Source: Streptococcus mitis (GTDB lineage: Bacteria; Bacillota; Bacilli; Lactobacillales; Streptococcaceae). From it: a DNA stretch of 64,000 bases. This document shows positions 26,324 through 35,215 of this stretch, one piece after another. The position numbers and the translations under genes were made by a program. The stretch covers positions 1,004,001-1,068,000 of the forward strand of contig CP014326.1 in the NCBI GenBank assembly GCA_001560895.1, in the 5' to 3' direction. The notes under the pieces were generated by a model. It was not told where the DNA came from. It worked only from the letters and a program-made list of their open reading frames with translations, and did not search any database. Numbering within the stretch: position 1 is the stretch's first letter; every line of letters begins with the position of its first letter.

Positions 26324-26386
26324 CATGAGTCAACCTTTAGTTCCTTAGTTTTCATAAGGTCCTAAAAATATTGAAAGGAGTATGTC

Positions 26387-27847
26387 TTGAAGGAGTTAGA
26401 TCAAAACCAAGCCCCAATTTATGAGGCCTTGGTGAAGTTACGCAAGAAAAGGATTGTTCCCTTTGATGTTCCAGGTCATAAGCGTGGACGAGGAAATCCA
26501 GAACTTGTTGAACTACTAGGAGAAAAATGTGTTGGAATTGATGTCAATTCGATGAAACCCTTGGATAATCTTGGTCACCCCATTTCGATTATTCGGGATG
26601 CAGAGGAGCTGGCTGCGAATGCTTTTGGAGCTAGCCATGCTTTTCTCATGATTGGTGGAACAACCTCATCGGTGCAGACTATGATTCTTTCCACCTGTAA
26701 GGCTGGAGATAAGATTATTCTGCCACGAAATGTCCACAAATCTGCTATTAATGCGCTGGTTCTATGTGGTGCCATTCCCATCTATATCGAGCTGAGTGTG
26801 GATCCTAAGATTGGTATCGCTTTAGGTCTTGAAAATGACCGAGTAGCCCAGGCCATAAAGGACCATCCAGATGCTAAGGCCATTTTGATTAACAATCCTA
26901 CTTACTACGGAATCTGTTCAGACCTAAAGGGGTTGACAGAAGTGGCTCATGAAGCTGGTATGCTGGTTTTAGTAGATGAAGCCCACGGAGCGCATTTGCA
27001 TTTTACTGATAAACTTCCAATTTCTGCTATGGATGCAGGGGCTGATATGGCAGCAGTTTCCATGCATAAGTCTGGTGGGAGTCTGACACAAAGTTCGCTT
27101 CTTTTAATCGGGGAGCAGATGAACCCTGAATACGTACGTCAGATTATCAATCTTACCCAGTCAACATCCGCCTCTTACTTATTGATGGCTAGTTTGGATA
27201 TTTCGCGTCGCAACTTGGCTCTTCGTGGTAAAGAGTCGTTTGAGAAAGTCATTGAGCTATCCGAGTACGCTCGTCGTGAAATCAATGCCATAGGTGGCTA
27301 CTATGCCTACTCAAAAGAGTTAATAGACGGAGTGTCCGTTTGCGATTTTGACGTGACCAAGTTGTCAGTTTACACTCAGGGTATTGGCTTAACAGGTATC
27401 GAGGTTTATGACCTCCTACGAGACGAATACGACATTCAGATTGAGTTTGGTGATATTGGCAATATCTTGGCCTATATTTCGATTGGTGACCGTATCCAAG
27501 ACATCGAGCGCTTAGTCGGTGCTTTGGCTGATATCAAGAGACTCTATTCACGAGACGGGAAGGACTTGATAGCTGGAGAATATATCCAGCCCGAGTTAGT
27601 GCTGTCTCCACAAGAAGCCTTCTATTCAGAGAGAAAAAGTTTGTCTTTAGACGAATCTGTTGGACAAGTCTGTGGGGAATTTGTCATGTGCTATCCTCCA
27701 GGAATCCCTATTTTGGCTCCTGGAGAACGCATTACACGAGAAATTGTAGACTATATCCAATTTGCCAAGGAACGTGGTTGCTCCCTCCAAGGGACGGAAG
27801 ATCCTGAGGTCAATCGCATCAACGTCATTAAGAGAAAGGAGAGCTAA
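26387..27847 (+). CDS. speA: PLP-dependent arginine/lysine decarboxylase
   Basis: 486 residues, short-form Orn/Lys/Arg decarboxylase of the aspartate-aminotransferase fold. The PLP lysine is K228 in SMHKSGGS; DEAHGAH near residue 198 holds the cofactor Asp. Often annotated as lysine decarboxylase, but the operon carries agmatine deiminase and N-carbamoylputrescine amidase, which need agmatine, and work in pneumococcus supports arginine as substrate. The start is TTG 26387, with GAAAGGAG 6 bp upstream; the ATG at 26382 is followed at once by a stop in its frame. First gene of the polyamine operon. Confidence 0.88.
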   Translation: MKELDQNQAPIYEALVKLRKKRIVPFDVPGHKRGRGNPELVELLGEKCVGIDVNSMKPLDNLGHPISIIRDAEELAANAFGASHAFLMIGGTTSSVQTMILSTCKAGDKIILPRNVHKSAINALVLCGAIPIYIELSVDPKIGIALGLENDRVAQAIKDHPDAKAILINNPTYYGICSDLKGLTEVAHEAGMLVLVDEAHGAHLHFTDKLPISAMDAGADMAAVSMHKSGGSLTQSSLLLIGEQMNPEYVRQIINLTQSTSASYLLMASLDISRRNLALRGKESFEKVIELSEYARREINAIGGYYAYSKELIDGVSVCDFDVTKLSVYTQGIGLTGIEVYDLLRDEYDIQIEFGDIGNILAYISIGDRIQDIERLVGALADIKRLYSRDGKDLIAGEYIQPELVLSPQEAFYSERKSLSLDESVGQVCGEFVMCYPPGIPILAPGERITREIVDYIQFAKERGCSLQGTEDPEVNRINVIKRKES

Positions 27848-28708
27848 ATGGATTTATGGTTTTCTGAAGTTCATACTCCAGATGTGAAATTGTCCCTGAG
27901 AACAGCCAAGCAACTCTACGCTGGTAAAAGTGAATGGCAGGATATCGAAGTCTTGGATACGCCAGCTTTTGGTAAAATACTGATTTTAAATGGGCACGTC
28001 TTATTTTCAGATGCAGATGACTTTGTCTACAACGAAATGACAGTTCACGTTCCCATGGCTGTCCACCCAAATCCCAAGAAAGTCTTGGTTATTGGGGGTG
28101 GCGACGGAGGTGTTGCTCAAGTATTAACCCTCTATCCTGAACTGGAGCAAATCGATATTGTGGAACCAGATGAGATGTTGGTTGAGGTCTGTCGTGAGTA
28201 TTTCCCAGACTTTGCCGCAGGGCTAGATGATCCTCGTGTTACCATTTACTACCAAAATGGGCTACGCTTTTTGCGAAACTGCGAAGATGATTACGATATT
28301 ATCATCAACGATGCGACAGATCCCTTTGGACATACGGAAGGGCTCTTTACCAAGGAATTTTACGGCAATAGTTATCGAGCTCTAAAGGAAGATGGTATCA
28401 TGATCTACCAGCATGGGAGTCCATTCTTTGACGAGGATGAGTCAGCTTGTCGAAGCATGCACCGTAAGGTCAATCAAGCCTTTCCAATCAGTCGGGTCTA
28501 TCAGGCCCATATTCCAACCAGTCCAGCTGGCTATTGGTTGTTTGGATTTGCATCGAAAAAATACCACCCTGTCAAAGATTTTGACAAGGAAGGCTGGAAA
28601 AAACGTCAGCTTTTTACAGAATACTACACTGCAAACTTACATGTGGGAGCCTTTATGTTGCCCAAGTATGTTGAGGACATTTTAGAAGAAGAGGAAGGAA
28701 AAAAATGA
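27848..28708 (+). CDS. speE: Spermidine synthase
   Basis: 286 residues. The SAM-like nucleotide fold shows VLVIGGGDGGVAQVL (about residues 79-93), the acidic VEPDEMLVE (about 104-112) that binds decarboxylated SAM, and DATDPFG (about 157-163) with the catalytic Asp. It transfers an aminopropyl group to putrescine. Starts immediately after the decarboxylase stop and overlaps the next gene by 4 bp. No S-adenosylmethionine decarboxylase gene lies in the window. Confidence 0.93.
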   Translation: MDLWFSEVHTPDVKLSLRTAKQLYAGKSEWQDIEVLDTPAFGKILILNGHVLFSDADDFVYNEMTVHVPMAVHPNPKKVLVIGGGDGGVAQVLTLYPELEQIDIVEPDEMLVEVCREYFPDFAAGLDDPRVTIYYQNGLRFLRNCEDDYDIIINDATDPFGHTEGLFTKEFYGNSYRALKEDGIMIYQHGSPFFDEDESACRSMHRKVNQAFPISRVYQAHIPTSPAGYWLFGFASKKYHPVKDFDKEGWKKRQLFTEYYTANLHVGAFMLPKYVEDILEEEEGKK

Positions 28709-29964
28709 GTCGTTTATTAGTTATTGGATGTGGGGGCGTTGCCCAAGTTGCTATTTCAAAGATTTGTCAGGATAGCGAAACGTTTAAAGAAATTATGATT
28801 GCTAGCCGTACCAAGTCAAAATGTGATGACTTGAAGGCTAAATTAGAAGGTAAAACAAGTACAAAGATTGAGACAGCTGCTCTTGATGCTGACAAGGTAG
28901 AAGAAGTGATTGCCTTGATTGAAAGCTACAAGCCAGAAGCCGTTTTGAACGTAGCGCTACCATACCAAGACTTGACTATTATGGATGCTTGTTTGGCTAC
29001 AGGTGTCCACTATATCGACACAGCTAACTACGAGGCAGAGGATACAGAAGATCCTGAATGGCGTGCTATTTATGAGAAACGTTGTAAGGAACTTGGTTTT
29101 ACAGCCTACTTTGACTACTCATGGCAATGGGCTTATCAAGAAAAATTCAAGGAAGCAGGCTTGACCGCTCTACTTGGTTCTGGTTTTGACCCAGGTGTGA
29201 CTAGTGTCTTTTCAGCCTATGCCCTCAAACATTATTTTGATGAAATCCATTATATCGACATTTTGGACTGTAATGGTGGTGACCACGGTTATCCGTTTGC
29301 GACCAACTTTAACCCAGAAATTAATCTCCGTGAGGTTTCAGCACCAGGTTCTTACTGGGAAGATGGAAAATGGGTCGAAGTTGAAGCCATGTCTATCAAG
29401 CGTGAGTATGATTTTCCTCAGGTTGGACAAAAAGATATGTATCTCCTTCATCATGAAGAAATTGAATCATTGGCGAAAAATATTCCAGGTGTTAAACGGA
29501 TTCGCTTCTTTATGACCTTTGGTCAATCTTATCTAACGCACATGAAATGCTTGGAAAACGTTGGTCTCCTTCGTACAGATGCTATTAACTTCAATGGACA
29601 AGACATTGTTCCGATTCAATTCTTAAAAGCCTTGCTTCCAGATCCAGCCAGCCTTGGGCCACGTACAGTTGGTAAAACCAATATTGGATGTATCTTTACA
29701 GGTGTCAAGGATGGTGTTGAAAAGACCATCTACATCTACAATGTCTGCGATCATCAGGAATGTTACACAGAAGTTGGTTCACAAGCTATTTCTTACACGA
29801 CAGGCGTTCCAGCCATGATTGGGACAAAATTAGTCGTGAACGGTACTTGGAAACAAGCTGGAGTGTATAACCTTGAAGAATTGGATCCAGATCCATTCAT
29901 GGAAGCTTTGAATGAGTATGGTTTGCCATGGGTTGTGGTTGAAAATCCACAAATGGTGGACTAA
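28705..29964 (+). CDS. Carboxyspermidine dehydrogenase (saccharopine dehydrogenase family)
   Basis: 419 residues. The Rossmann start LLVIGCGGVAQVAISKI binds NAD(P)H; the middle carries the saccharopine-dehydrogenase fold (GSGFDPGVTSVFSAYALKHY near residue 157). Sited between speE and nspC, it most likely makes carboxyspermidine from putrescine and aspartate semialdehyde, the step before NspC. It overlaps both neighbours by 4 bp and 1 bp. A true lysine-pathway role is less likely in this context. Confidence 0.88.
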   Translation: MSRLLVIGCGGVAQVAISKICQDSETFKEIMIASRTKSKCDDLKAKLEGKTSTKIETAALDADKVEEVIALIESYKPEAVLNVALPYQDLTIMDACLATGVHYIDTANYEAEDTEDPEWRAIYEKRCKELGFTAYFDYSWQWAYQEKFKEAGLTALLGSGFDPGVTSVFSAYALKHYFDEIHYIDILDCNGGDHGYPFATNFNPEINLREVSAPGSYWEDGKWVEVEAMSIKREYDFPQVGQKDMYLLHHEEIESLAKNIPGVKRIRFFMTFGQSYLTHMKCLENVGLLRTDAINFNGQDIVPIQFLKALLPDPASLGPRTVGKTNIGCIFTGVKDGVEKTIYIYNVCDHQECYTEVGSQAISYTTGVPAMIGTKLVVNGTWKQAGVYNLEELDPDPFMEALNEYGLPWVVVENPQMVD

Positions 29965-31091
29965 TGAAGCTAGAACAAGTACCAACACCAGCCTATGTCA
30001 TTGACTTGGCCAAGTTAGAAGCCAATTGCCGCATTCTACAATATGTTCAAGAAGAAGCTGGTTGCAAGGTTTTGCTTGCCCAGAAGGCGTATTCCCTTTA
30101 TAAAACCTATCCCTTGATTAGCCAGTATCTCTCTGGTACAACAGCTAGTGGACTTTATGAAGCCAAATTGGCAAGGGAAGAATTTCCTGGTGAAGTTCAT
30201 GTTTTTGCACCTGCTTTCAAGGATGCGGACTTGGAGGAATTGCTGGAGATAACAGACCATATCGTCTTTAACTCAGAGAGACAGTTGCGTAAACATGGGG
30301 CCCGTTGTCATGAAGCTGGTATCAGTGTCGGTCTACGCCTCAATCCTAAATGTTCAACGCAGGGTGACCACGCGCTCTATGACCCTTGTGCACCAGGCTC
30401 TCGTTTTGGAGTCACTCTAGACAAGATTCCGAGTGATTTGTTGGATTTGGTGGATGGACTTCATTTTCATACCCTTTGCGAGCAGGGAGCAGATGATTTA
30501 CAGACAACTTTGAAAGCAGTAGAAGCGCAGTTTGGTTCCTACTTACATCAAGTCAAATGGCTCAATATGGGTGGTGGACATCATATTACAAGAGATGACT
30601 ATGATGTGGACTTGTTGATTTCAGAAATCAAGCGTATCCGAGAAACTTATAATCTTGAAATCTATATCGAGCCAGGTGAAGCTATTGCGCTCAATGCGGG
30701 TTATCTAGCAACTGAGGTTTTGGATATTGTCGAAAACGGTATGGAGATTTTGGTTTTAGATGCCTCCGCGACCTGCCATATGCCTGATGTACTTGAGATG
30801 CCCTATCGTCCACCTTTGAGAAATGGCTTTGAGGCACAGGAAAAAGCCCATACCTATAGACTTTCTTCCAATACCTGCCTGACGGGTGATGTGATCGGCG
30901 ATTATAGTTTTGAAAATCCAGTCCAAATCGGAGACAGACTTTATTTTGAAGATATGGCTATTTATTCCTTTGTCAAAAATAATACCTTCAACGGTATTGG
31001 GCTCCCAAGCCTCTATATCATGGATAAGAATGGAGATTGTGATTTGGTCAAAACTTTTGGTTATCAAGACTTTAAAGGGAGATTATCATGA
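29964..31091 (+). CDS. nspC: Carboxy(nor)spermidine decarboxylase
   Basis: 375 residues, alanine-racemase/group IV decarboxylase fold. The PLP lysine is K41 in [18 protein letters not shown] (about residue 170) and [11 protein letters not shown] (about 198) are the phosphate- and substrate-binding segments, and [14 protein letters not shown] (about 259) matches the NspC family. It decarboxylates carboxyspermidine to spermidine. Overlaps the dehydrogenase gene by one base and aguA by four. Confidence 0.92.
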   Translation: MKLEQVPTPAYVIDLAKLEANCRILQYVQEEAGCKVLLAQKAYSLYKTYPLISQYLSGTTASGLYEAKLAREEFPGEVHVFAPAFKDADLEELLEITDHIVFNSERQLRKHGARCHEAGISVGLRLNPKCSTQGDHALYDPCAPGSRFGVTLDKIPSDLLDLVDGLHFHTLCEQGADDLQTTLKAVEAQFGSYLHQVKWLNMGGGHHITRDDYDVDLLISEIKRIRETYNLEIYIEPGEAIALNAGYLATEVLDIVENGMEILVLDASATCHMPDVLEMPYRPPLRNGFEAQEKAHTYRLSSNTCLTGDVIGDYSFENPVQIGDRLYFEDMAIYSFVKNNTFNGIGLPSLYIMDKNGDCDLVKTFGYQDFKGRLS

Positions 31092-32173
31092 TAGAAACGC
31101 CAAAAAAATTAGGCTATCGCATGCCAGCAGAATATGACGCCCACCATGGTACCTTGATGATTTGGCCAACTCGACCAGGATCTTGGCCTTATCAAGGTAA
31201 GGCAGCCAAGAAGGCTTTTAGCCAGATTATCAAAACCATAGCAGAAGGGGAAAGAGTCTATCTTTTGGTAGAGCAAAATTACTTAGCTGAAGCCCAAGAC
31301 TACCTTGGAGATAGCGTTGTTTATTTAGATATTCCGACCAATGATGCCTGGGCTCGAGATACAGGCCCAACCATTCTCGTCAATGATAAAAGAGAGAAAT
31401 TGGCTGTCGATTGGGCTTTCAATGCTTGGGGCGGAGCTGTAGATGGTCTTTATCAAGATTATGAAGATGATGACCAAGTAGCTAGTCGTTTTGCTGAGGC
31501 CTTGGAAATGCCTGTTTATGATGCCAAACCTTTTGTCCTAGAAGGCGGAGCGATACATAGCGATGGTCAAGGAACGATTCTCGTGACTGAAAGTTGCTTG
31601 CTTAGTCCTGGCCGCAATCCTCACCTGACTAAAGAAGATATTGAAAAGACCTTACTAGAGAGCCTTGCTGCCGAAAAAGTTATCTGGCTTCCTTATGGTA
31701 TTTATCAGGACGAAACCAATGAACATGTCGACAATGTTGCTGCCTTTGTTGGTCCTGCAGAGCTTGTTTTGGCTTGGACAGATGATCAAAACGATCCCCA
31801 GTATGCCATGTCAAAAGCAGATCTCGAACTCTTAGAACAGGAAACAGATGCAAAAGGTCGTCCCTTCACTATTCATAAATTGCCTATCCCTGCAGTTCGA
31901 CAAGTTGTGACAGAAGAAGACCTACCAGGCTATTCCTACGAAGAAGGTGAAGAAGAGCGATACGCAGGTGAAAGACTTGCTGCTTCCTACGTCAATTTCT
32001 ATATTGCTAACAAGGCAGTCTTGGTTCCCCAGTTTCAAGATAAAAATGACCAAGTGGCCTTGGAGATCCTCGGCAAGTGTTTCCCAGACCGTAAAGTTGT
32101 CGGAATACCAGCCAGAGATATTCTCTTAGGCGGTGGCAATATCCACTGTATCACCCAACAAATCCCAGAATAG
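31088..32173 (+). CDS. aguA: Agmatine deiminase
   Basis: 361 residues, peptidyl-arginine-deiminase fold. Substrate-binding and catalytic residues are visible in [12 protein letters not shown] (about residue 84), the His of NEHVDN (about 213) and C354 in GGGNIHCIT. It converts agmatine to N-carbamoylputrescine and ammonia. A separate cluster with a carbamoyltransferase (energy-yielding agmatine fermentation) is not present here; pairing with aguB shows a biosynthetic use. Confidence 0.93.
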   Translation: MIETPKKLGYRMPAEYDAHHGTLMIWPTRPGSWPYQGKAAKKAFSQIIKTIAEGERVYLLVEQNYLAEAQDYLGDSVVYLDIPTNDAWARDTGPTILVNDKREKLAVDWAFNAWGGAVDGLYQDYEDDDQVASRFAEALEMPVYDAKPFVLEGGAIHSDGQGTILVTESCLLSPGRNPHLTKEDIEKTLLESLAAEKVIWLPYGIYQDETNEHVDNVAAFVGPAELVLAWTDDQNDPQYAMSKADLELLEQETDAKGRPFTIHKLPIPAVRQVVTEEDLPGYSYEEGEEERYAGERLAASYVNFYIANKAVLVPQFQDKNDQVALEILGKCFPDRKVVGIPARDILLGGGNIHCITQQIPE

Positions 32174-32182
32174 GAGAAAAAG

Positions 32183-33058
32183 ATGAGAAATGTAAGAGTT
32201 GCAGCCATTCAGATGCAATGTGCTAAGGATGTTGAAACGAATATTCAAACAGCTGAACGTTTAGTTCGACAAGCTGCTGATCAAGGAGCCCATATTATTC
32301 TCTTGCCCGAATTGTTTGAACGTCCCTATTTCTGTCAGGAGCGTCAGTATGACTACTACCAGTATGCTCAGTCGGTGGCAGAAAATACCGCTATTCAGCA
32401 TTTTAAGGAGATTGCTAAGGAGTTGCAAGTTGTTTTACCAATCAGTTTCTATGAAAAAGATGGCAATGTTTTGTATAACTCTATCGCTGTCATTGATGCA
32501 GATGGGGAAGTGCTGGGCGTTTATCGAAAAACTCACATACCAGATGACCATTACTATCAAGAAAAGTTTTATTTCACACCTGGTAACACAGGCTTCAAGG
32601 TATGGGATACTCGCTATGCTAAGATTGGTATTGGTATCTGTTGGGATCAATGGTTCCCTGAAACAGCCCGTTGTCTTGCGTTAAATGGAGCAGAATTGCT
32701 CTTTTATCCAACAGCTATTGGCTCTGAGCCTATCCTAGATACGGACAGTTGTGGGCACTGGCAACGTACCATGCAAGGACATGCAGCAGCAAATATTGTT
32801 CCAGTTATTGCAGCCAATCGTTACGGTTTGGAAGAAGTAACTCCTAGCGAGGAAAATGGTGGACAGAGTTCCAGTCTTGACTTCTACGGCTCGTCCTTTA
32901 TGACGGATGAAACAGGAGCTATTCTAGAGCGAGCTGAAAGACAAAGCGAAGCTGTTCTGTTAGCCACTTATGACCTTGACAAGGGAGCAAGCGAACGCCT
33001 GAACTGGGGTCTCTTTAGAGATAGAAGACCAGAAATGTATCAACGGATTACGGACTAG
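32183..33058 (+). CDS. aguB: N-carbamoylputrescine amidase
   Basis: 291 residues, nitrilase superfamily. Catalytic triad E43 (LPELFE), K116 (YRKTHIPD) and C153 (GICWDQWFPE). It releases putrescine from N-carbamoylputrescine. Nine bases separate it from aguA, with AGGAGAAA as RBS. Last gene of the operon; together the six products can run arginine to agmatine to putrescine to spermidine. Confidence 0.93.
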   Translation: MRNVRVAAIQMQCAKDVETNIQTAERLVRQAADQGAHIILLPELFERPYFCQERQYDYYQYAQSVAENTAIQHFKEIAKELQVVLPISFYEKDGNVLYNSIAVIDADGEVLGVYRKTHIPDDHYYQEKFYFTPGNTGFKVWDTRYAKIGIGICWDQWFPETARCLALNGAELLFYPTAIGSEPILDTDSCGHWQRTMQGHAAANIVPVIAANRYGLEEVTPSEENGGQSSSLDFYGSSFMTDETGAILERAERQSEAVLLATYDLDKGASERLNWGLFRDRRPEMYQRITD

Positions 33059-33162
33059 TAGGGGAGGAATGAGAGATTCATTGAGTATAACTTCTTATTA
33101 GCAACAGAAAAATACTATGTCATCTAGCAAGTAGATTTTGTATTTTAACTCTCTAAGGCTTT

Positions 33163-33187
33163 CTCGCGATTTTATGCGAGGAGCTTT
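33163..33187 (+). terminator. Terminator of the polyamine operon
   Basis: CTCGC / GCGAG core extended by weaker pairs (TT/GA), 8-nt loop, then CTTTTCTGTTT. Confidence 0.6.
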
Positions 33188-33209
33188 TCTGTTTAAGCTT
33201 TATCAATAA

Positions 33210-33290
33210 AATATGCTATAATATCCACACCTCCCCCAGCAGTCCAATCTGTTAAATTGTGGAGCGAACTGCTTTTTGCTCGCTCCTTTT
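33210..33290 (+). promoter_or_regulatory. Promoter with short leader and attenuator-like hairpins
   Basis: AATATGCTATAATAT (33210-33224) gives an extended-type -10. About 60 nt later GGAGCGA (33261-33267) / TCGCTCC (33280-33286) plus T4 makes a terminator. AGCAGT near 33239 could instead pair with ACTGCT at 33268-33273, forming a competing helix. No gene follows on this strand; the same 15-mer promoter word recurs before the Type III methylase gene at 35126. Confidence 0.45.
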
Positions 33291-34857
33291 ATATTTCGCC
33301 GATAAAGCGGTAATGTAGCTCGATTGGCACTTGACGATTTTTACCTAGTCCAGTTGGCTGGTGGACAACAATTTTGTCGATTAACTCGTTTACTAACTGT
33401 GTTGATATCGTTTCGACGTTGGTATACTGGCGAATAATTCGCATAAATCTGTCTATATTTTCTGTGGACTCTATCTGATTAGTTAAAATAGTTTGGAGTT
33501 CCTTAATTTGCTGATTGAGTTCAGTTTGTTCGGATTCATAATTGTCTGCTAATTTCTGAAATCGCTCATCGCTTATACCGTTAAGAAGTTGCTTTTCATA
33601 GAGTTTCTGCAGGATTATGTCAGTCTCTGTGTAACGTTTTGAGCTTGCTTTAGTTGTTTCTGTAAGCTATTTTGTTTCTTGTTTTCTCGAATATCGAAGC
33701 GAGATTTTAATTCCTCGAGCAACTTTTCTTCATCGAAATGGATGGCAGAGACCAGTTGCTGAAACTCATTTAAAATTAGCTCCTATAAAATTTCCTTTCG
33801 AAGATAGTGGGAGCCTGAACAAGTATCACCTACTCGATAGTAGTAGTGGCACTTGTAGTGGTCTAGATTGACATCATCTTTTTGTTGCGGACAAAAGCTC
33901 AACTTATGTCCATTTTCACAAAAGACGAGACCAGTGAAAATATTTTCATGCCCAGATTTATCTTTCCAGTTATGCCTCGGTTGAATGCGTTTATGTCCAA
34001 GCATTTTTCTTGTTAAAGCAAAATCTTCTTTCGAATTAATCGCCTCATGCCTGTCTGGAAAAATCAACCAATCCTCTCGAGGTCGTAGCCGATCATTCCA
34101 CTGTTTGTAAGAAATCTTGGCTGTCATGAGATTGATAGTCGCTCCAGTGTATTCCTCTTTTTCGAGAATCTGATAAATCATCTGATTTTTCCAAAAATAA
34201 GGGTCACTTTCTAAAATGCGATAATTTGAAATCCCGAGTTTTTTCTCGTAGTTGGCTGGAGTCAGAATTTTATCCTTCCTTAATCCTCTTGCAATTTCTA
34301 CCAAAGGCTTTCCTGAGAGGTATTCTTCAAAAATTCGCTTCACAATTTGACTAGCATATTCGTCCACTAGCCACTCTTTACGGTTGCCTGGATTGTTGAG
34401 ATAGCCGTACAGGGCAATCCAACCAATCTTTTCGCCAGTCTTAGCTTTGGTGTACTTGGAGAGCTTTATTTTTTCGCTACACTGCAAGCTATACCAGTTA
34501 TTAAAAAGTGAAACAAGCGGAGTCAAATATGCGTCTTGCGAATTGCGTTTCGAGCTATCCAGATTTTCATTTAAGGAAATAAAGCGGATATTTTTTGGAC
34601 GGGAAAGTAATTTCAGTGAACTGCCCAGATAAGAGGTAGTCTCAACTGAGACGGCTTAAATCTTTTACTACAAAATTTGCAACTGCCAGACTCGACAAGG
34701 TTTAAAGCCTTTTGAAAGTCTGGGCGTTGAGAATTCGAACCCGAAAATCCATCGTCCAGAAAGAAGTACGGATTGATTAAACCTTCACGTTCCACAACCG
34801 GAGCTAAAATTTGCTTTTGGCTAGAGATGGAATTGCTTTCTCCTTCGTTAGCGTCTT
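33289..34857 (-). pseudogene. Large serine recombinase (TnpX/TndX type), degenerate
   Basis: Read on the minus strand: the resolvase part (EDANEGESNSISSQKQIL, then DDGFSGSNSQRPDFQKALNL) lacks its first catalytic residues. A frameshift near 34660-34540 leads to the recombinase domain and zinc ribbon (34526-33783, NRKEWLVDEYASQIVKRIFE ... VFCENGHKLSF). An in-frame TAG at 33785-33783 and a further frameshift near 33650 precede the coiled-coil end, which stops at 33291-33289. An inactive integrase of a conjugative or mobilizable element. Confidence 0.85.
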
Positions 34858-35099
34858 CGGCGGATAAACTCCAAGTGGAGGTTTATTTTCCGGACCCTCA
34901 TGCCCCATGGCAGCGTGGAACAAATGAAAATACAAATGGCTTATTACGAGAATACTTTCCTAAAGGAAGTGATTTGACAGATGTGGAGGAGACCGTCATT
35001 CAAGAGTGGGAGGATAAATTAAATCATAGATCAAGGGAATGTCTTAACTGGAAAACTCCTTATGAAGTATTTTATGATAAAATTGTACACTTAATTTGA
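34858..35099 (+). mobile_element. IS30-family transposase 3' fragment
   Basis: From the junction at 34858-34864 the frame reads DKLQVEVYFPDPHAPWQRGT, NENTNGLLREYFPKG and ends LNWKTPYEVFYDKIVHLI: the C-terminal third of an IS30-family transposase with the last catalytic Glu region. The 5' part is missing and the fragment directly truncates the serine recombinase N-terminus, so an insertion-deletion event joined the two. Confidence 0.85.
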
Positions 35100-35125
35100 C
35101 AATTCAAGCTCAAAAAATTGCCTTC

Positions 35126-35195
35126 AATATGCTATAATATAGCTAAAATATAAATCCGAAGAGAGCTCTCTTTCTTAGTTATAAATATAACTAAG
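35126..35195 (+). promoter_or_regulatory. Promoter and palindromes before the Type III R-M genes
   Basis: AATATGCTATAATAT (35126-35140) holds the -10. The leader then contains the palindrome AGAGAGCTCTCT near 35160 and a perfect inverted repeat CTTAGTTAT / ATAACTAAG at 35174-35195 (4-nt loop). These could be operators or RNA hairpins limiting methylase or nuclease expression. Confidence 0.55.
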
Positions 35196-35215
35196 GAATT
35201 CTATTAGCTCCTTTT

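Noticed and set aside
34773..34857. N-terminal part of the 108-codon plus-strand frame before the IS30 homology
   Set aside because: This stretch is the antisense of the serine recombinase; IS30 similarity begins only at about 34861.
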